Source: JAXGMV01 sp040772085 (GTDB lineage Bacteria; Chloroflexota; Anaerolineae; Anaerolineales; Anaerolineaceae). From it: a stretch of 64,000 nt of DNA. Below are positions 34,991 through 43,496 of this stretch, one piece after another (position 1 is the stretch's first letter; each line of letters begins with the position of its first letter). A program made the translations under genes and the position numbers. A model generated the notes under the pieces. The model worked only from the letters and a program-made list of their open reading frames with translations, was not told where the DNA came from and did not search any database. Location: NCBI GenBank assembly GCA_040772085.1, contig JAXGYU010000002.1, positions 1-64,000 on the forward strand, written 5' to 3'.

Positions 34991-36586
34991 ATGACTGAAA
35001 AATCGGTTAAAACAACGCTGCAAACGATTGACGAACGCGTCGCGAAGATGATGAACAAGCACCTTTTGACCGGTCTGGGTCTGGGCATCGTTCAGGATGG
35101 CAAGGTAATCTTTGCCAAGGGGTACGGCCTGGCGAACCTCGCCAGCAAGGAGCCGCTCACCGCTGATACCACCTTCCGCATCGCGTCGATCTCCAAGACC
35201 TTCACCGCTATCGCCGTCATGCAGTTGTGGGAGAAGAAGCTCTTCAACCTGGACGACTCGATCAACACCCATTTGCGCTCGTACAAAATTGAGCATAATG
35301 ACCCCGACGCGCCGCCCGTCACCATCCGCCAGGTGCTGACGCATACCTCTGGTGTGGGCGAACTGCGCGACAACAAGGACCTCTTCAAGGCGCTGGTGCT
35401 CAAGCAGTATGGCACACGCTACAAACCCGATGACGCCCTGCCCACCCTGGCTGAATACTACAGCGGCGTGCTGCGACCGGATGTTTACCCCGAGAAGAAG
35501 TGGGCCTACGCCAACAATGCCTACGCCACGCTGGGTCAGCTTGTGGCTGACCTGAGCGGGCAGAGTTTTGCCAGCTATATGCTCGAACACGTCTTCGAAC
35601 CGCTGGGCATGTTCAAGACCGACTTCGATTTCAGCGAACGCGTCCGGCACAATCTCGCACAGGGCTATGAGAATGTCAAAGGCAGGCTCGAATCGGCCGA
35701 GCATACCATCTTCCCCGGACAGGCTGCCGGCACAACCTACTCGAGCGTCAACGAAATGTGCCTGTACCTCAAGGCGCTGATGAATGGCGGCACCAATGAG
35801 CACGGCACCGTCCTCCAACCCGAGACCCTGAAGATGATGATGACGCCGCATTTCCAGCCCGATGAACATCTGGCTGGCATGGGGCTGGGCTTCCACCTCG
35901 AGAACGAGGACGGTCACTGGTCCGCCTGGCATGGCGGCGCGGTGCCCGGCTTCAACTCGTCGCTGTGGGTCTCGCCCGATGACAAGCTGGGCTTGATCGT
36001 CTGGTCCAACACCGCCACGCGCGCCATCTACAGCTTCGGCGAAAACCTGCTGCGCTCGCTGATCGGCCTCGAAGATTTTGACTCGCGTCTGCCGAAGCCG
36101 GGTGTGATTGGTATGCCGCATATCTGGCCGCGGCTGGTTGGCGTTTACCAGCCGTACAAGGGCATCAACAGCAACCTGCGCAACTACCTCACCTACGGCG
36201 GCGAGATGGAAGTGTATATCAAGGACAACAGCCTGATGGCCAAGTCGCTCACTGGGGCGTGGAAAGACGGCGTTAAACTCTATCCGATCGCCAACGGCAA
36301 CCCCTACAACTTCGAGTACGTCAGTGACGGCAAACGCGCTTGTCTGGCGTTCAAGGAGAACAACCTGGGCGAGGTCGACCGCCTCGAGATCTCCTCCCTT
36401 ACCTGGTTCACCTTCTACAAGGTGCCGCCTGTGCGCAGCCTGCGTAACGTTCTCAAGGCGGCTGGACTGGCTGGAGCGACGCTGGGGCTGTGGGCATTAT
36501 CGCGCGCGATGAAAAAGCCGACCAGGAAGAGCAAGTGCTGCTGCGCGAATTTGTTCTGCTCCTGCAAGAGCAGGCGTAAGAAATAG
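34991..36586 (+). CDS. class C beta-lactamase-fold serine hydrolase with membrane tail and Cys-rich C-terminus
   Basis: 531 residues. SxxK is Ser66-Ile-Ser-Lys69 in RIASISKTFTAIAVM. The second motif is Tyr173-Ala-Asn in WAYANNAYATLGQ, and WHGGAVPGF supplies the third motif (HGG). An extra domain follows from about residue 375. A possible membrane helix around residues 485-505 (LKAAGLAGATLGLWAL) precedes a basic tail with KSKCCCANLFCSCK, five Cys in nine residues. No signal peptide is seen. It may be an esterase or D-aminopeptidase-like enzyme. GAGGAG lies four bases before the ATG at 34991; the ATG at 34979 is a weaker alternative. A TACAAT box is at 34945. Confidence 0.86.
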   Translation: MTEKSVKTTLQTIDERVAKMMNKHLLTGLGLGIVQDGKVIFAKGYGLANLASKEPLTADTTFRIASISKTFTAIAVMQLWEKKLFNLDDSINTHLRSYKIEHNDPDAPPVTIRQVLTHTSGVGELRDNKDLFKALVLKQYGTRYKPDDALPTLAEYYSGVLRPDVYPEKKWAYANNAYATLGQLVADLSGQSFASYMLEHVFEPLGMFKTDFDFSERVRHNLAQGYENVKGRLESAEHTIFPGQAAGTTYSSVNEMCLYLKALMNGGTNEHGTVLQPETLKMMMTPHFQPDEHLAGMGLGFHLENEDGHWSAWHGGAVPGFNSSLWVSPDDKLGLIVWSNTATRAIYSFGENLLRSLIGLEDFDSRLPKPGVIGMPHIWPRLVGVYQPYKGINSNLRNYLTYGGEMEVYIKDNSLMAKSLTGAWKDGVKLYPIANGNPYNFEYVSDGKRACLAFKENNLGEVDRLEISSLTWFTFYKVPPVRSLRNVLKAAGLAGATLGLWALSRAMKKPTRKSKCCCANLFCSCKSRRKK

Positions 36587-36594
36587 GTGACTGG

Positions 36595-37443
36595 ATGCGT
36601 GTAAGAATTGTCACGGATACAACTGCCTGTTTGCCGGCTGAGTATGTTGCGGCCCATAACATCCCGATCGTCCCGCAGATCATCATCTTCGGTGAAAAGT
36701 CCTACCGCGATGATAACGAGATCGATCTGGCCACCTTTATGGAGATGCTCGAGACCTCGCCGTATTTCCCCAAGACAGCCGCGCCGCCGCCGGCATTGTA
36801 TTACCCTATCTACCGGCAGGCCATGATGGACGGGCAGGATATCCTGGTCATCGCGCCTTCGGCTGAACTGAGCGGAACAGTCAGAAGCGCCGTCACCGCC
36901 GCGCAGGATTTTCCAAACGCGAAAATCCACGTCTTCGACAGCCTGACCATTTGCGGCGGGCTGGCGTCGATGGTGAAGGAAGCGGTCAAGATGGCCGAGG
37001 CTGGTGCCGAGCTGCAGCAGATTTTAGCCCGGCTGGACGCCATGAAGCGCACCGAGCGCACCTATTTCATCGTCGATACGCTCAAGTACCTCGAGAAAGG
37101 CGGGCGGATCGGCAAAGCCAAATATCTGATCGGCAGCATGCTGCAGGTCAAGCCGATTCTGGCGCTTAAGGATGGGCTGGTGGTCAGCCACAGCAGTCAG
37201 CGCACGCATAAGAAAGCCATCAATTACCTGGTCGAACAGGTCAAACTGGAATGTCCGCACAAGCCGGCAAGCTACCTGAATGTCATGCAGGCCGGCGCGG
37301 AAGAAAAGGCGCACGAACTGGCGCGCATGCTGGGCGAGGTGACGGAGATCGACAATGTGCCGGTCTATGCCATGCACATGGCGATCGTTGTGCATGCCGG
37401 TCCCGGCGTCATGGCATTCAACTATTTTGCGGATGAATGCTGA
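36595..37443 (+). CDS. DegV family fatty acid-binding protein (FakB-like)
   Basis: 282 residues. DegV signatures are RIVTDTTACLPAEYVAAHNI near the start, SAELSGTVRSA, VFDSLTICGGLASMVKEA and LDTLKYL-type text in FIVDTLKYLEKGGRIGKAK followed by KPILALKDG. In Gram-positive bacteria FakB presents a bound fatty acid to the kinase FakA for phosphorylation. FakA is not in this window. It starts nine bases after the beta-lactamase-fold gene, so co-transcription is likely. A terminator follows at 37480. Confidence 0.9.
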   Translation: MRVRIVTDTTACLPAEYVAAHNIPIVPQIIIFGEKSYRDDNEIDLATFMEMLETSPYFPKTAAPPPALYYPIYRQAMMDGQDILVIAPSAELSGTVRSAVTAAQDFPNAKIHVFDSLTICGGLASMVKEAVKMAEAGAELQQILARLDAMKRTERTYFIVDTLKYLEKGGRIGKAKYLIGSMLQVKPILALKDGLVVSHSSQRTHKKAINYLVEQVKLECPHKPASYLNVMQAGAEEKAHELARMLGEVTEIDNVPVYAMHMAIVVHAGPGVMAFNYFADEC

Positions 37444-37479
37444 GCGTCCCTAATTTTTTTATCAATCAAGTCAGAGACA

Positions 37480-37510
37480 AGCGAGCGGTTTGCGCTCGCT
37501 TTCTTTTTCC
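37480..37510 (+). terminator. rho-independent terminator after the DegV gene
   Basis: A perfect 8-bp stem AGCGAGCG / CGCTCGCT with a five-base loop is followed by TTCTTTTTC. Confidence 0.88.
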
Positions 37511-37559
37511 CGCCCGCCGTAGGGTCGGATCAATTTGCAAATCCCCTACATGATTCGCC

Positions 37560-37918
37560 GTAGAAGGGACAGGACAATTTGATTACGTTCTTCACTAATT
37601 GCCCTATCCGCGAAGGTGTAAAAACCTAGCCGATTCCCCACCTGTAGAGGCGTGACGCCGGCCGTAGGGACGGGACAATTTGAACACGCTCCACAGTAAT
37701 TGCCCTGTCCGCGAAGATGTAAAAACATAGCCGATTCCCCGCCTGTAAAGGCCTGACGCCGGCCGTAGGGACGGGGCAATTTGATCAGGCTCTTCAGTAA
37801 TTGCCCTGTCCGCGAAGATGTAAAAACCTAGCCGATTCCCCGCCTGTAAAGGCCTGACGCCAACTGTAGTGCCAGGGCAATTTGATCACGTTCTTCAGTA
37901 ATTGCCCTGTCCGTGACA
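37560..37918. repeat. tandem array of 101-104 bp repeats, four units
   Basis: Units begin GTAG at 37560, 37664, 37765 and 37866. Each carries an imperfect long hairpin (arms like GGGACGGGGCAATT and AATTGCCCTGTCC) whose loop in copies one and four contains ACGTTCTTCA, then TGTAAAAACCTAGCCGATTC, CCGCCTGTAAAGGCCTGACG and a CCGGCC end. A weaker related copy is at 38217-38265. A CCGCCCC-type block in reverse orientation lies at 37974-38010, and a CCCTCCCTAATAGGGAGGG hairpin at about 38063-38082. No gene is seen from 37511 to 38300. Confidence 0.88.
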
Positions 37919-38303
37919 GCACAGTTCCCAGCCACATTTTTGAAAGCAGGTGCTTTCATTTAACTTGAACCCCACCTGCGCTGCGCGCTTCCGCCCCTCT
38001 CAGGGGCGGCAATCTGACCCCGCGGGGAAAATTGGTAATTCCTCACGAAGGTCATCTTTAAATGCCCTCCCTAATAGGGAGGGTGCCTCGAAGAGGCAGG
38101 AGGGTTAAGAAATCCAATCGCCAGTCACACGATATTAGGTGAACTAACAATACTGGCACAAACGAATTCGTGTCCGACAGTTGATCGATAACATATAAAC
38201 AAGATGCATTTTCAGCCGTAGTGACGGGGCAATTTGTTAACGCTCCACAGTAATTGCCTTGTCCGTTCGCCTGTCATACCCAAATTGCCGCCAGCAGCAG
38301 GCA

Positions 38304-38336
38304 TAAAAAATGAACCCCGCAATCGGAGCGGGGTTC
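38304..38336 (-). terminator. rho-independent terminator after the Met-rich secreted protein
   Basis: An 8-bp stem AACCCCGC / GCGGGGTT with a seven-base loop is followed, on the minus strand, by ATTTTTT. Confidence 0.85.
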
Positions 38337-38360
38337 TGTCTACCAATAATCTGATCCTTC

Positions 38361-39266
38361 TTATGGAGCCGGAGTGGCTTCTTCCTCAGGCTGATTGAAC
38401 CAGCCGGGGCGGAACATCCCCTTCATCTTCCCGAAGAAATCGCCCATCATCCCAGGCATCCCCGACCCGCCGAACATACCGTGTTTGCCCATCATGCCTG
38501 GCATCCCTTCCATTCCAGGATGTCCGCGCATGCCCCACATCGGACCTTCGACCGGGTCAAACCCATCATACATGCCGAACCCGAATCCCATCCCCATCTC
38601 ACCGGCTTTGAGCATATCCGCCTGCTCCTGGGTGATGCCGCCGGCAGCCACCGCCGCGCTCGTGACCTCATCAATCGCAGCCTTAAGCAACGCCGAGAAC
38701 TGCTCATCGCTCAAACCTGCTGCTACCGCGATACTGTGCGGATCCTCGCCGCCAAGCATTTTGGCATCGATGTCCGTCACGCTCAAACCGGTTGCTTCAG
38801 CCAGCTTGACAATGAAGGTCGCGCCAGCCAAGCGCGCGCCAGCGTTCAACTGCGCCGCTTTGAATGAATCGGCCTCTTCCTGTGCCAGACTGCCGGCTGA
38901 AACTGCTGCTGACAGCGCCTCATCGCGCGCGCCTGCAATCAGTGCTCTCAACTCATCAGCCGTCAAACCAGCAGCGGTCGCCAGCTCAAACGGTGTCTTG
39001 CCGGCCTCCAGTTCATCGCTGATTTCAGCAACACTCTTGCCCGTTGCTTCAGCCAGTTTGGCAACCAAAACATTGTGCATCACTGCCATATGCTGGTTCC
39101 CGCGCATCCAGGGGCCCCAATCCATCATGTCCTCCGTTGCTTCCGAGGGTTCTTCTGTTGGGGTCGCCGGTGGTGTTTCGGTTTGTGCCCGTACACCTAG
39201 TGTGACAACACCAGCCAGTCCAAGAACCAGCATCGCCGTCAGCGCTCCCAAGATTATCTTTTTCAT
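38361..39266 (-). CDS. secreted protein with two helical repeats and a Met/Gly-rich tail
   Basis: 301 residues with a signal peptide (MKKIILGALTAMLVLGLAGV). Two similar helical modules follow: about 64-135 (LVAKLAEATGKSVAEISDEL, FELATAAGLTADELRALI, SAGSLAQEEAD) and about 150-215 (IVKLAEATGLSVTDIDAKML, HSIAVAAGLSDEQFSALL, AGGITQEQAD). The last 80 residues are rich in Met, Gly, Phe and His (MRGHPGMEGMPGMMGKHGMF), which suggests copper or other metal binding. A one-repeat paralogue lies just upstream on the same strand. The ITQEQAD end recalls DUF2680-type secreted proteins. AAGGAG lies before the ATG. Confidence 0.8.
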   Translation of the reverse strand: MKKIILGALTAMLVLGLAGVVTLGVRAQTETPPATPTEEPSEATEDMMDWGPWMRGNQHMAVMHNVLVAKLAEATGKSVAEISDELEAGKTPFELATAAGLTADELRALIAGARDEALSAAVSAGSLAQEEADSFKAAQLNAGARLAGATFIVKLAEATGLSVTDIDAKMLGGEDPHSIAVAAGLSDEQFSALLKAAIDEVTSAAVAAGGITQEQADMLKAGEMGMGFGFGMYDGFDPVEGPMWGMRGHPGMEGMPGMMGKHGMFGGSGMPGMMGDFFGKMKGMFRPGWFNQPEEEATPAP

Positions 39267-39436
39267 GTGAAACTCCTTAAATGGTTATTGTCAGTCTTTC
39301 GCGCAATTCCATAATAGACAATCCGGCGGTTCATTAGGTAAGAAAAGGGTATAGATTCCCGCTTCACTGAAATTGGAACACCCTGCCAGTGCTGACAGGG
39401 TGTCCATCCAGGAGGATACTGCTTTTCGATCGCGAC

Positions 39437-39955
39437 TTACGGGGTTGCCCAGCGTCCGCCGCGCATACCACCCATGGGGGTACCGGTGCCGAGGCAGTTG
39501 GCGCCCATGCCCTGCATCCCCTGACCCTTGCCCTGACGGCCCTGGCCGAACATGCGGGTCTTCATAAAGTCTGCCTGTTCCTGCGTGATGGTGCCGGCAG
39601 CCACAGCCGCGCTCAGCGCCTGATCACGGGCTTCGAGCTGCAGCGCTTTGACATCGTCCAGCGTCAGACCAGCTTCGGTAGCGATGGTATAGAGGGTTGC
39701 GCCGGCATCGAGCTTGGCTTCGATATCAGCAACGGCGATACCAGTCTTCTCAGACAGGAGAGCGACCAGCGCGTCATGCATGATACCCAGGCCTTCGCCG
39801 TTCTGACCGCGCTGCATCATCATGCCGCCCATCGGAGAAACAGGCGCCACGGGGGTCGTAGGGGGATTGCCGGTCTGGGCATTCACAACCAGGACACCAC
39901 CAGCAAAACCGAGGACCAACAGCGCCAATAAACTTCCAACAATAAACTTTTTCAT
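39437..39955 (-). CDS. secreted single-repeat paralogue, Met/Gly-rich
   Basis: 172 residues. It has a signal peptide (MKKFIVGSLLALLVLGFAGG), one copy of the helical module found twice in the downstream gene (LVALLSEKTGIAVADIEAKL, LYTIATEAGLTLDDVKALQL, AAGTITQEQADFM), and Met/Gly-rich stretches on both sides (MGGMMMQRGQ, GQGRQGKGQGMQGMGANC). The ribosome site TAAGGAG and leader resemble those of its neighbour. A hairpin at 39378-39402 (ACACCCTG / CAGGGTGT) may end its transcript. Function unknown; periplasmic or surface metal binding is a guess. Confidence 0.78.
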   Translation of the reverse strand: MKKFIVGSLLALLVLGFAGGVLVVNAQTGNPPTTPVAPVSPMGGMMMQRGQNGEGLGIMHDALVALLSEKTGIAVADIEAKLDAGATLYTIATEAGLTLDDVKALQLEARDQALSAAVAAGTITQEQADFMKTRMFGQGRQGKGQGMQGMGANCLGTGTPMGGMRGGRWATP

Positions 39956-40131
39956 TTCTAACTCCTTACAGTGATTCGAAATTTGAACTTACATGGTCTA
40001 TCTTACCCAGTCACTGTGAAGCAGTCTTGAAGCGATTGTAAAGGTTATGTAAAGGTCAGTCCGCTAGCGAAGTGCCCGCAATCAGACGTCACTGACCTGT
40101 AACCGCTCCGGAGGGTAAGCCAAGCCACTTT

Positions 40132-40166
40132 TAAAAACCAGAGCGGCTGATTTGCTCAGCCGCTCT
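40132..40166 (-). terminator. rho-independent terminator after the S10 carboxypeptidase
   Basis: An 11-bp perfect stem AGAGCGGCTGA / TCAGCCGCTCT with a five-base loop is followed on the minus strand by GGTTTTTAA. Confidence 0.9.
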
Positions 40167-40187
40167 GAGGGTCATCATCGTCCCCTG

Positions 40188-41663
40188 TTACTTAGCCAGG
40201 CAGCGTTTGATGAAGGCCGGCACCTCTCTGCCCAACTTCTTCAGCGAAGGCAGATGCAGGTACATCATATGGCCCGATTCAAAGTAGCTCATCTCCACCC
40301 GTTCGGCCAGCTTCTCGGGCAGGAAGAGATGATCGACGGTGTAGCGCGTGGCATAGTACGGCGTCGCCAGATCGTAATAGCCATTGGCGACATAGACGCG
40401 CAAGTTGCCGTTCAGCAGAAACGCCGCGCTCAGGTCGGGAGAGACATCGGCGTACTTGCCTTCATCAAAGCTCCACTTCTTCAGGTGCTTGATGATCTCA
40501 TAAGGCACATCAAATTCAAAGCCCAGATCGGTGCGCACATAATCATAGAAGGAGGCAGTATAGGGACCGAGGATGGCGGAGTAACTCGGGTCGCGTTCAA
40601 TCGAATCACCTGCCGCCTGCTGCTCGACGCCGGTCATGCGGCTGTCCAGCCGGCCGACCGTCAGCCCTTCCTTTCGCCGCAGCTCCTTGCAATACTGCTG
40701 GGTGCTGACACGCATATGATGCTCATCCAGGAATTGCTGCGAGAGGCCGGTCAGCCGCGAGAGTTTGCGCAACAGCGCTGAACGCTCCGCTTTCGTCAGC
40801 GCCGCGCCCTTCATCAAGCCCAGCGTGTACTCATGCCCGGCGATGTCTTCCGCTTCCTTCAGCACCTTCTCCAGGCCGGCACGCTGCATCTCCGCGCTCA
40901 ACTGCCCGTGATACCAGGCGGTCGCCGCGTAGGATGGCAGGATCAACGCGTAAGGCAGGTCATTGCCTGGGTCGAATTCCACCGTGCCGAAGTTGAGCAC
41001 CACCGAGACCAGCATGACGCCGTTCAGGTACATGCCATGCCGCTCCTGCAGATACTTCGACAACCCCGCCGCGCGTGTGGTGCCGTAGCTTTCGCCGATC
41101 ACGAATTTGGGCGAGCTCCAGCGCTGATTTCGCGTCGTCCAGATGGCGATGAAATCACCGATCGACTCGATATCCTCGCGGATGCCGTGGAACTCTTCCG
41201 CCTTCTGACCAGGCACAGCCCGGCTATAGCCGGTCGATACCGGGTCGATGAACACCAGGTCGGAGTGCTCCAGCAGCGTGAATTCGTTATCCACCAGTTC
41301 ATAGGGCGGCGGCAGGGGCAGCCCCTCGTCATCCATCTTGACCCGCTTCGGACCCAGCATGCCCAGGTGCAGCCAGACCGATGAGGAGCCCGGTCCGCCG
41401 TTGAATGAATAGGTGATCGGCCTCTGCTTGTCCGGCTTGTCAGACTTCAACTGATAGGCAATATAGAAGATCGAAGCGCGCGGCTTCTCGCCTTCCTTCT
41501 CATCTTCAGATTTCAAAATCAGCGTGCCGGCTGTGACGGTATAGTCAAGCTGCTTTTTACCCAGCCTGATGCTATGCTCGGTGACGCTTATCTTGTCCTG
41601 GGGAATAACCGGCTTGCCATCTCCCTTTGTTGCTTCCTTGTCTTTGTTGACTTCGTCGCTCAT
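40188..41663 (-). CDS. S10 family serine carboxypeptidase
   Basis: 491 residues. The family motifs are all present: TYSFNGGPGSSSVWLHLG (oxyanion region), FVIGESYGTTRAAGL with the nucleophile Ser, VANGYYDLATPY with the catalytic Asp and SYFESGHMMYLH with the catalytic His. S10 enzymes release C-terminal residues at acid pH and are commoner in eukaryotes but known in bacteria. No signal peptide is evident; the N-terminus is a charged stretch (MSDEVNKDKEATKGDGKPV). The start at 41663 is set by AGGAGG five bases upstream; an in-frame TTG at 41684 is rejected. Confidence 0.92.
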   Translation of the reverse strand: MSDEVNKDKEATKGDGKPVIPQDKISVTEHSIRLGKKQLDYTVTAGTLILKSEDEKEGEKPRASIFYIAYQLKSDKPDKQRPITYSFNGGPGSSSVWLHLGMLGPKRVKMDDEGLPLPPPYELVDNEFTLLEHSDLVFIDPVSTGYSRAVPGQKAEEFHGIREDIESIGDFIAIWTTRNQRWSSPKFVIGESYGTTRAAGLSKYLQERHGMYLNGVMLVSVVLNFGTVEFDPGNDLPYALILPSYAATAWYHGQLSAEMQRAGLEKVLKEAEDIAGHEYTLGLMKGAALTKAERSALLRKLSRLTGLSQQFLDEHHMRVSTQQYCKELRRKEGLTVGRLDSRMTGVEQQAAGDSIERDPSYSAILGPYTASFYDYVRTDLGFEFDVPYEIIKHLKKWSFDEGKYADVSPDLSAAFLLNGNLRVYVANGYYDLATPYYATRYTVDHLFLPEKLAERVEMSYFESGHMMYLHLPSLKKLGREVPAFIKRCLAK

Positions 41664-41816
41664 GGATGCCTCCTGATTTGTCAATTAATTATAGGATACT
41701 CCGGACACGCGTGATTTATTCATTACACGCATCACAGAAATTTGACAAATGAGACCGCAATTCCGTATAGTTAATCTCAATGCGTTCGAAATTGTTTTTA
41801 GCCAAGAAGGCGAGGG

Positions 41817-42398
41817 ATGATGTCTGGCACGATTTTTGTTAATTTACCGGTACAAGACCTGGCACGTTCGACAAGGTTCTATCAAAAGCTCGGATTTAAA
41901 AAGGATGCGCGCTTCAGCAGTGATGAGGCTTCCTGCATGGTGTGGTCAAATGAGATCAAATTCATGCTGCTGGCCCGGCCGTTTTACAGCTACTTCATCG
42001 ATGACAAAACGATCGCCGACACGCACAAGACATCAGCCGCCCTGCTCTGTCTGACCCTCGACAGTGAGAAGGCGGTCACCAAATTCGTCACCGCAGCCCG
42101 CAGAAATGGCGGCAGAGCCTATCAGGTCACGCTGCCAGATATGCCTGACATGACCGGGTATGAGGTCGAGGATCCCGACGGTCATATCCTCGAGCCGCTT
42201 TACATGCCGACCGAGCCGCACAAGGGCGAACTGCCGCATCTGCCGGCGCCTGCTATCCGGTCGCTGTATGAAAAAGGGATCACGAATGTTGAGCAGTTGA
42301 AGCACTATACCGAGAAAGACCTGCTCAGGCTGCATGGCTTCGGTCCGAAATCAATCCGGATCCTGAAGGAAGCCGGCGTTGAATTCAAACCGGATTAG
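41817..42398 (+). CDS. glyoxalase/VOC domain fused to a helix-hairpin-helix domain
   Basis: 193 residues. The N-terminal VOC domain (about 1-130) has IFVNLPVQDLARSTRFYQKL, GFKKDARFSSDEASCMVWSN and VEDPDGHILEPLYM. The C-terminal 60 residues (LPAPAIRSLYEKGITNVEQL, TEKDLLRLHGFGPKSIRIL) match the helix-hairpin-helix of RNA polymerase alpha C-terminal domains and related DNA-binding modules. The fusion suggests ligand sensing linked to nucleic-acid or polymerase contact, but both parts could also act in an unknown enzyme. The start may be 41817 or the next ATG at 41820. Confidence 0.85.
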   Translation: MMSGTIFVNLPVQDLARSTRFYQKLGFKKDARFSSDEASCMVWSNEIKFMLLARPFYSYFIDDKTIADTHKTSAALLCLTLDSEKAVTKFVTAARRNGGRAYQVTLPDMPDMTGYEVEDPDGHILEPLYMPTEPHKGELPHLPAPAIRSLYEKGITNVEQLKHYTEKDLLRLHGFGPKSIRILKEAGVEFKPD

Positions 42399-42416
42399 AA
42401 GAAAAGAGGAAATATT

Positions 42417-42893
42417 ATGAAGCAGACTATTGTCCCCTGCTTATGGTTCGTAAATAACAACGCCGAAGAAGCGATGAACTATTACATCAGCGTCTTCCCC
42501 GATTCGCGCATCGTCGACATCCTCTATTACCCTGAGAATGGCGATCAGATTGATGAACATCTTGCCGGCATGCAAGGCAAGGTGCTCACGGGTATCTTCG
42601 AGCTCAATGGTCAGCGCTATATGTGTCTGGATGGCGGAAACCAGGGCTTCAATTTCAACCACGCCCTCTCCATGGTGATTGAATGTGAGAACCAGACCGA
42701 GATCGATTACTACTGGAGCAAGCTCTCGGACGACCCGGCCAATGAGCAGTGCGGCTGGTGCATCGACAAGTATGGCTTGAGCTGGCAGATCGTACCGCGT
42801 GACATCAAACCGCTGATGGCGAATGACGAGCAGGTCAAGGCGATGATGCGGATGAAGAAGATCGACATCGCTGAGCTCGAATCCCTGGCATAG
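42417..42893 (+). CDS. PhnB-like VOC superfamily protein
   Basis: 158 residues. IVPCLWFVNNNAEEAMNYYI, SVFPDSRIVDILYY, FELNGQRYMCLDGG, FNHALSMVIECENQTEIDYY and YGLSWQIVPRDIKPLM match the PhnB/3-demethylubiquinone methyltransferase-like VOC group. Most members have no proven function. GAGGAAATATT precedes the ATG and the gene follows another VOC gene by 18 bases, so they form a probable pair. Confidence 0.88.
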   Translation: MKQTIVPCLWFVNNNAEEAMNYYISVFPDSRIVDILYYPENGDQIDEHLAGMQGKVLTGIFELNGQRYMCLDGGNQGFNFNHALSMVIECENQTEIDYYWSKLSDDPANEQCGWCIDKYGLSWQIVPRDIKPLMANDEQVKAMMRMKKIDIAELESLA

Positions 42894-42959
42894 GCTGGGT
42901 TGGATGTAATCGGCTGCGTTGCTTCTGTTGATCCGCATCATCTCAACGCTCTGATGTAG

Positions 42960-43075
42960 GGCGGGTTGCGTTCTACAACCCGCCATCTTGCCCCGTCAGT
43001 CACCTCCAAAATGCCGCCCCCCGCAGGTCCCCGCAGGGGATACAGAGGGGCGGCAGCGCGGGTGGGGTTTGAACT
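42960..43075. repeat. intergenic hairpin repeats before the DUF559 gene
   Basis: A hairpin with arms GGCGGGTT and AACCCGCC and loop GCGTTCTAC lies at 42960-42984. A block follows from 43012 with CCGCCCC, a CCCGCAGGTCCCCGCAGGGG insertion, GGGGCGG and the tail GCGGGTGGGGTTT. Confidence 0.85.
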
Positions 43076-43093
43076 AGTCTCACCTGAATCAGA

Positions 43094-43099
43094 TAAAAT
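43094..43099 (+). promoter_or_regulatory. -10 element of the DUF559 gene, probably leaderless
   Basis: TAAAAT ends six bases before the ATG at 43106; no ribosome site is present, so transcription could begin at or next to the start codon. Confidence 0.45.
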
Positions 43100-43105
43100 A
43101 CCTCC

Positions 43106-43486
43106 ATGGCAAAGCAATCAAATTCATCCATCCATCCATACAATCACAGTTCCATTCCTCGCTCGCGGCAGATGCGAAAAGAAATGACAAGAGCGGAACG
43201 CAGACTCTGGTTTGACTATCTCGCCAGCTGCGAACACAAGTTTTATAAGCAACGCCCTATCGGCAGATACATTGTTGATTTCTATTGCGCCAAATTAAAG
43301 TTGGTCATTGAGGTCGATGGTGACTCCCATTATGAAAATGGTGCGGAAGCTCATGATGCTGAGCGTACCGCTACCCTGAACAAACAAGGTTTATCTGTCC
43401 TTCGTTTCACCAATGATGAGGTCATCCAATACTTCGAAAGCACCGTGGAGACGATCGAGGACTGGATCAGAACAGCTCAAACCTAA
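43106..43486 (+). CDS. DUF559-domain endonuclease-like protein
   Basis: 126 residues. The DUF559 domain is seen as RKEMTRAERRLWFDYL, FYKQRPIGRYIVDFYCAKLK, LVIEVDGDSHYE and VLRFTNDEVIQ. The Asp in IVDFYC and the Glu-Val-Asp in VIEVDGD fit a PD-(D/E)XK-type nuclease core related to Vsr. Hairpin repeat blocks stand directly on both sides, 31 bases before the start and about 25 bases after the stop. Stand-alone DUF559 proteins are often multicopy in bacterial genomes; their role is unknown. Codon use is more A/T-rich than in neighbours. Confidence 0.85.
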   Translation: MAKQSNSSIHPYNHSSIPRSRQMRKEMTRAERRLWFDYLASCEHKFYKQRPIGRYIVDFYCAKLKLVIEVDGDSHYENGAEAHDAERTATLNKQGLSVLRFTNDEVIQYFESTVETIEDWIRTAQT

Positions 43487-43496
43487 ATCCACGTCG

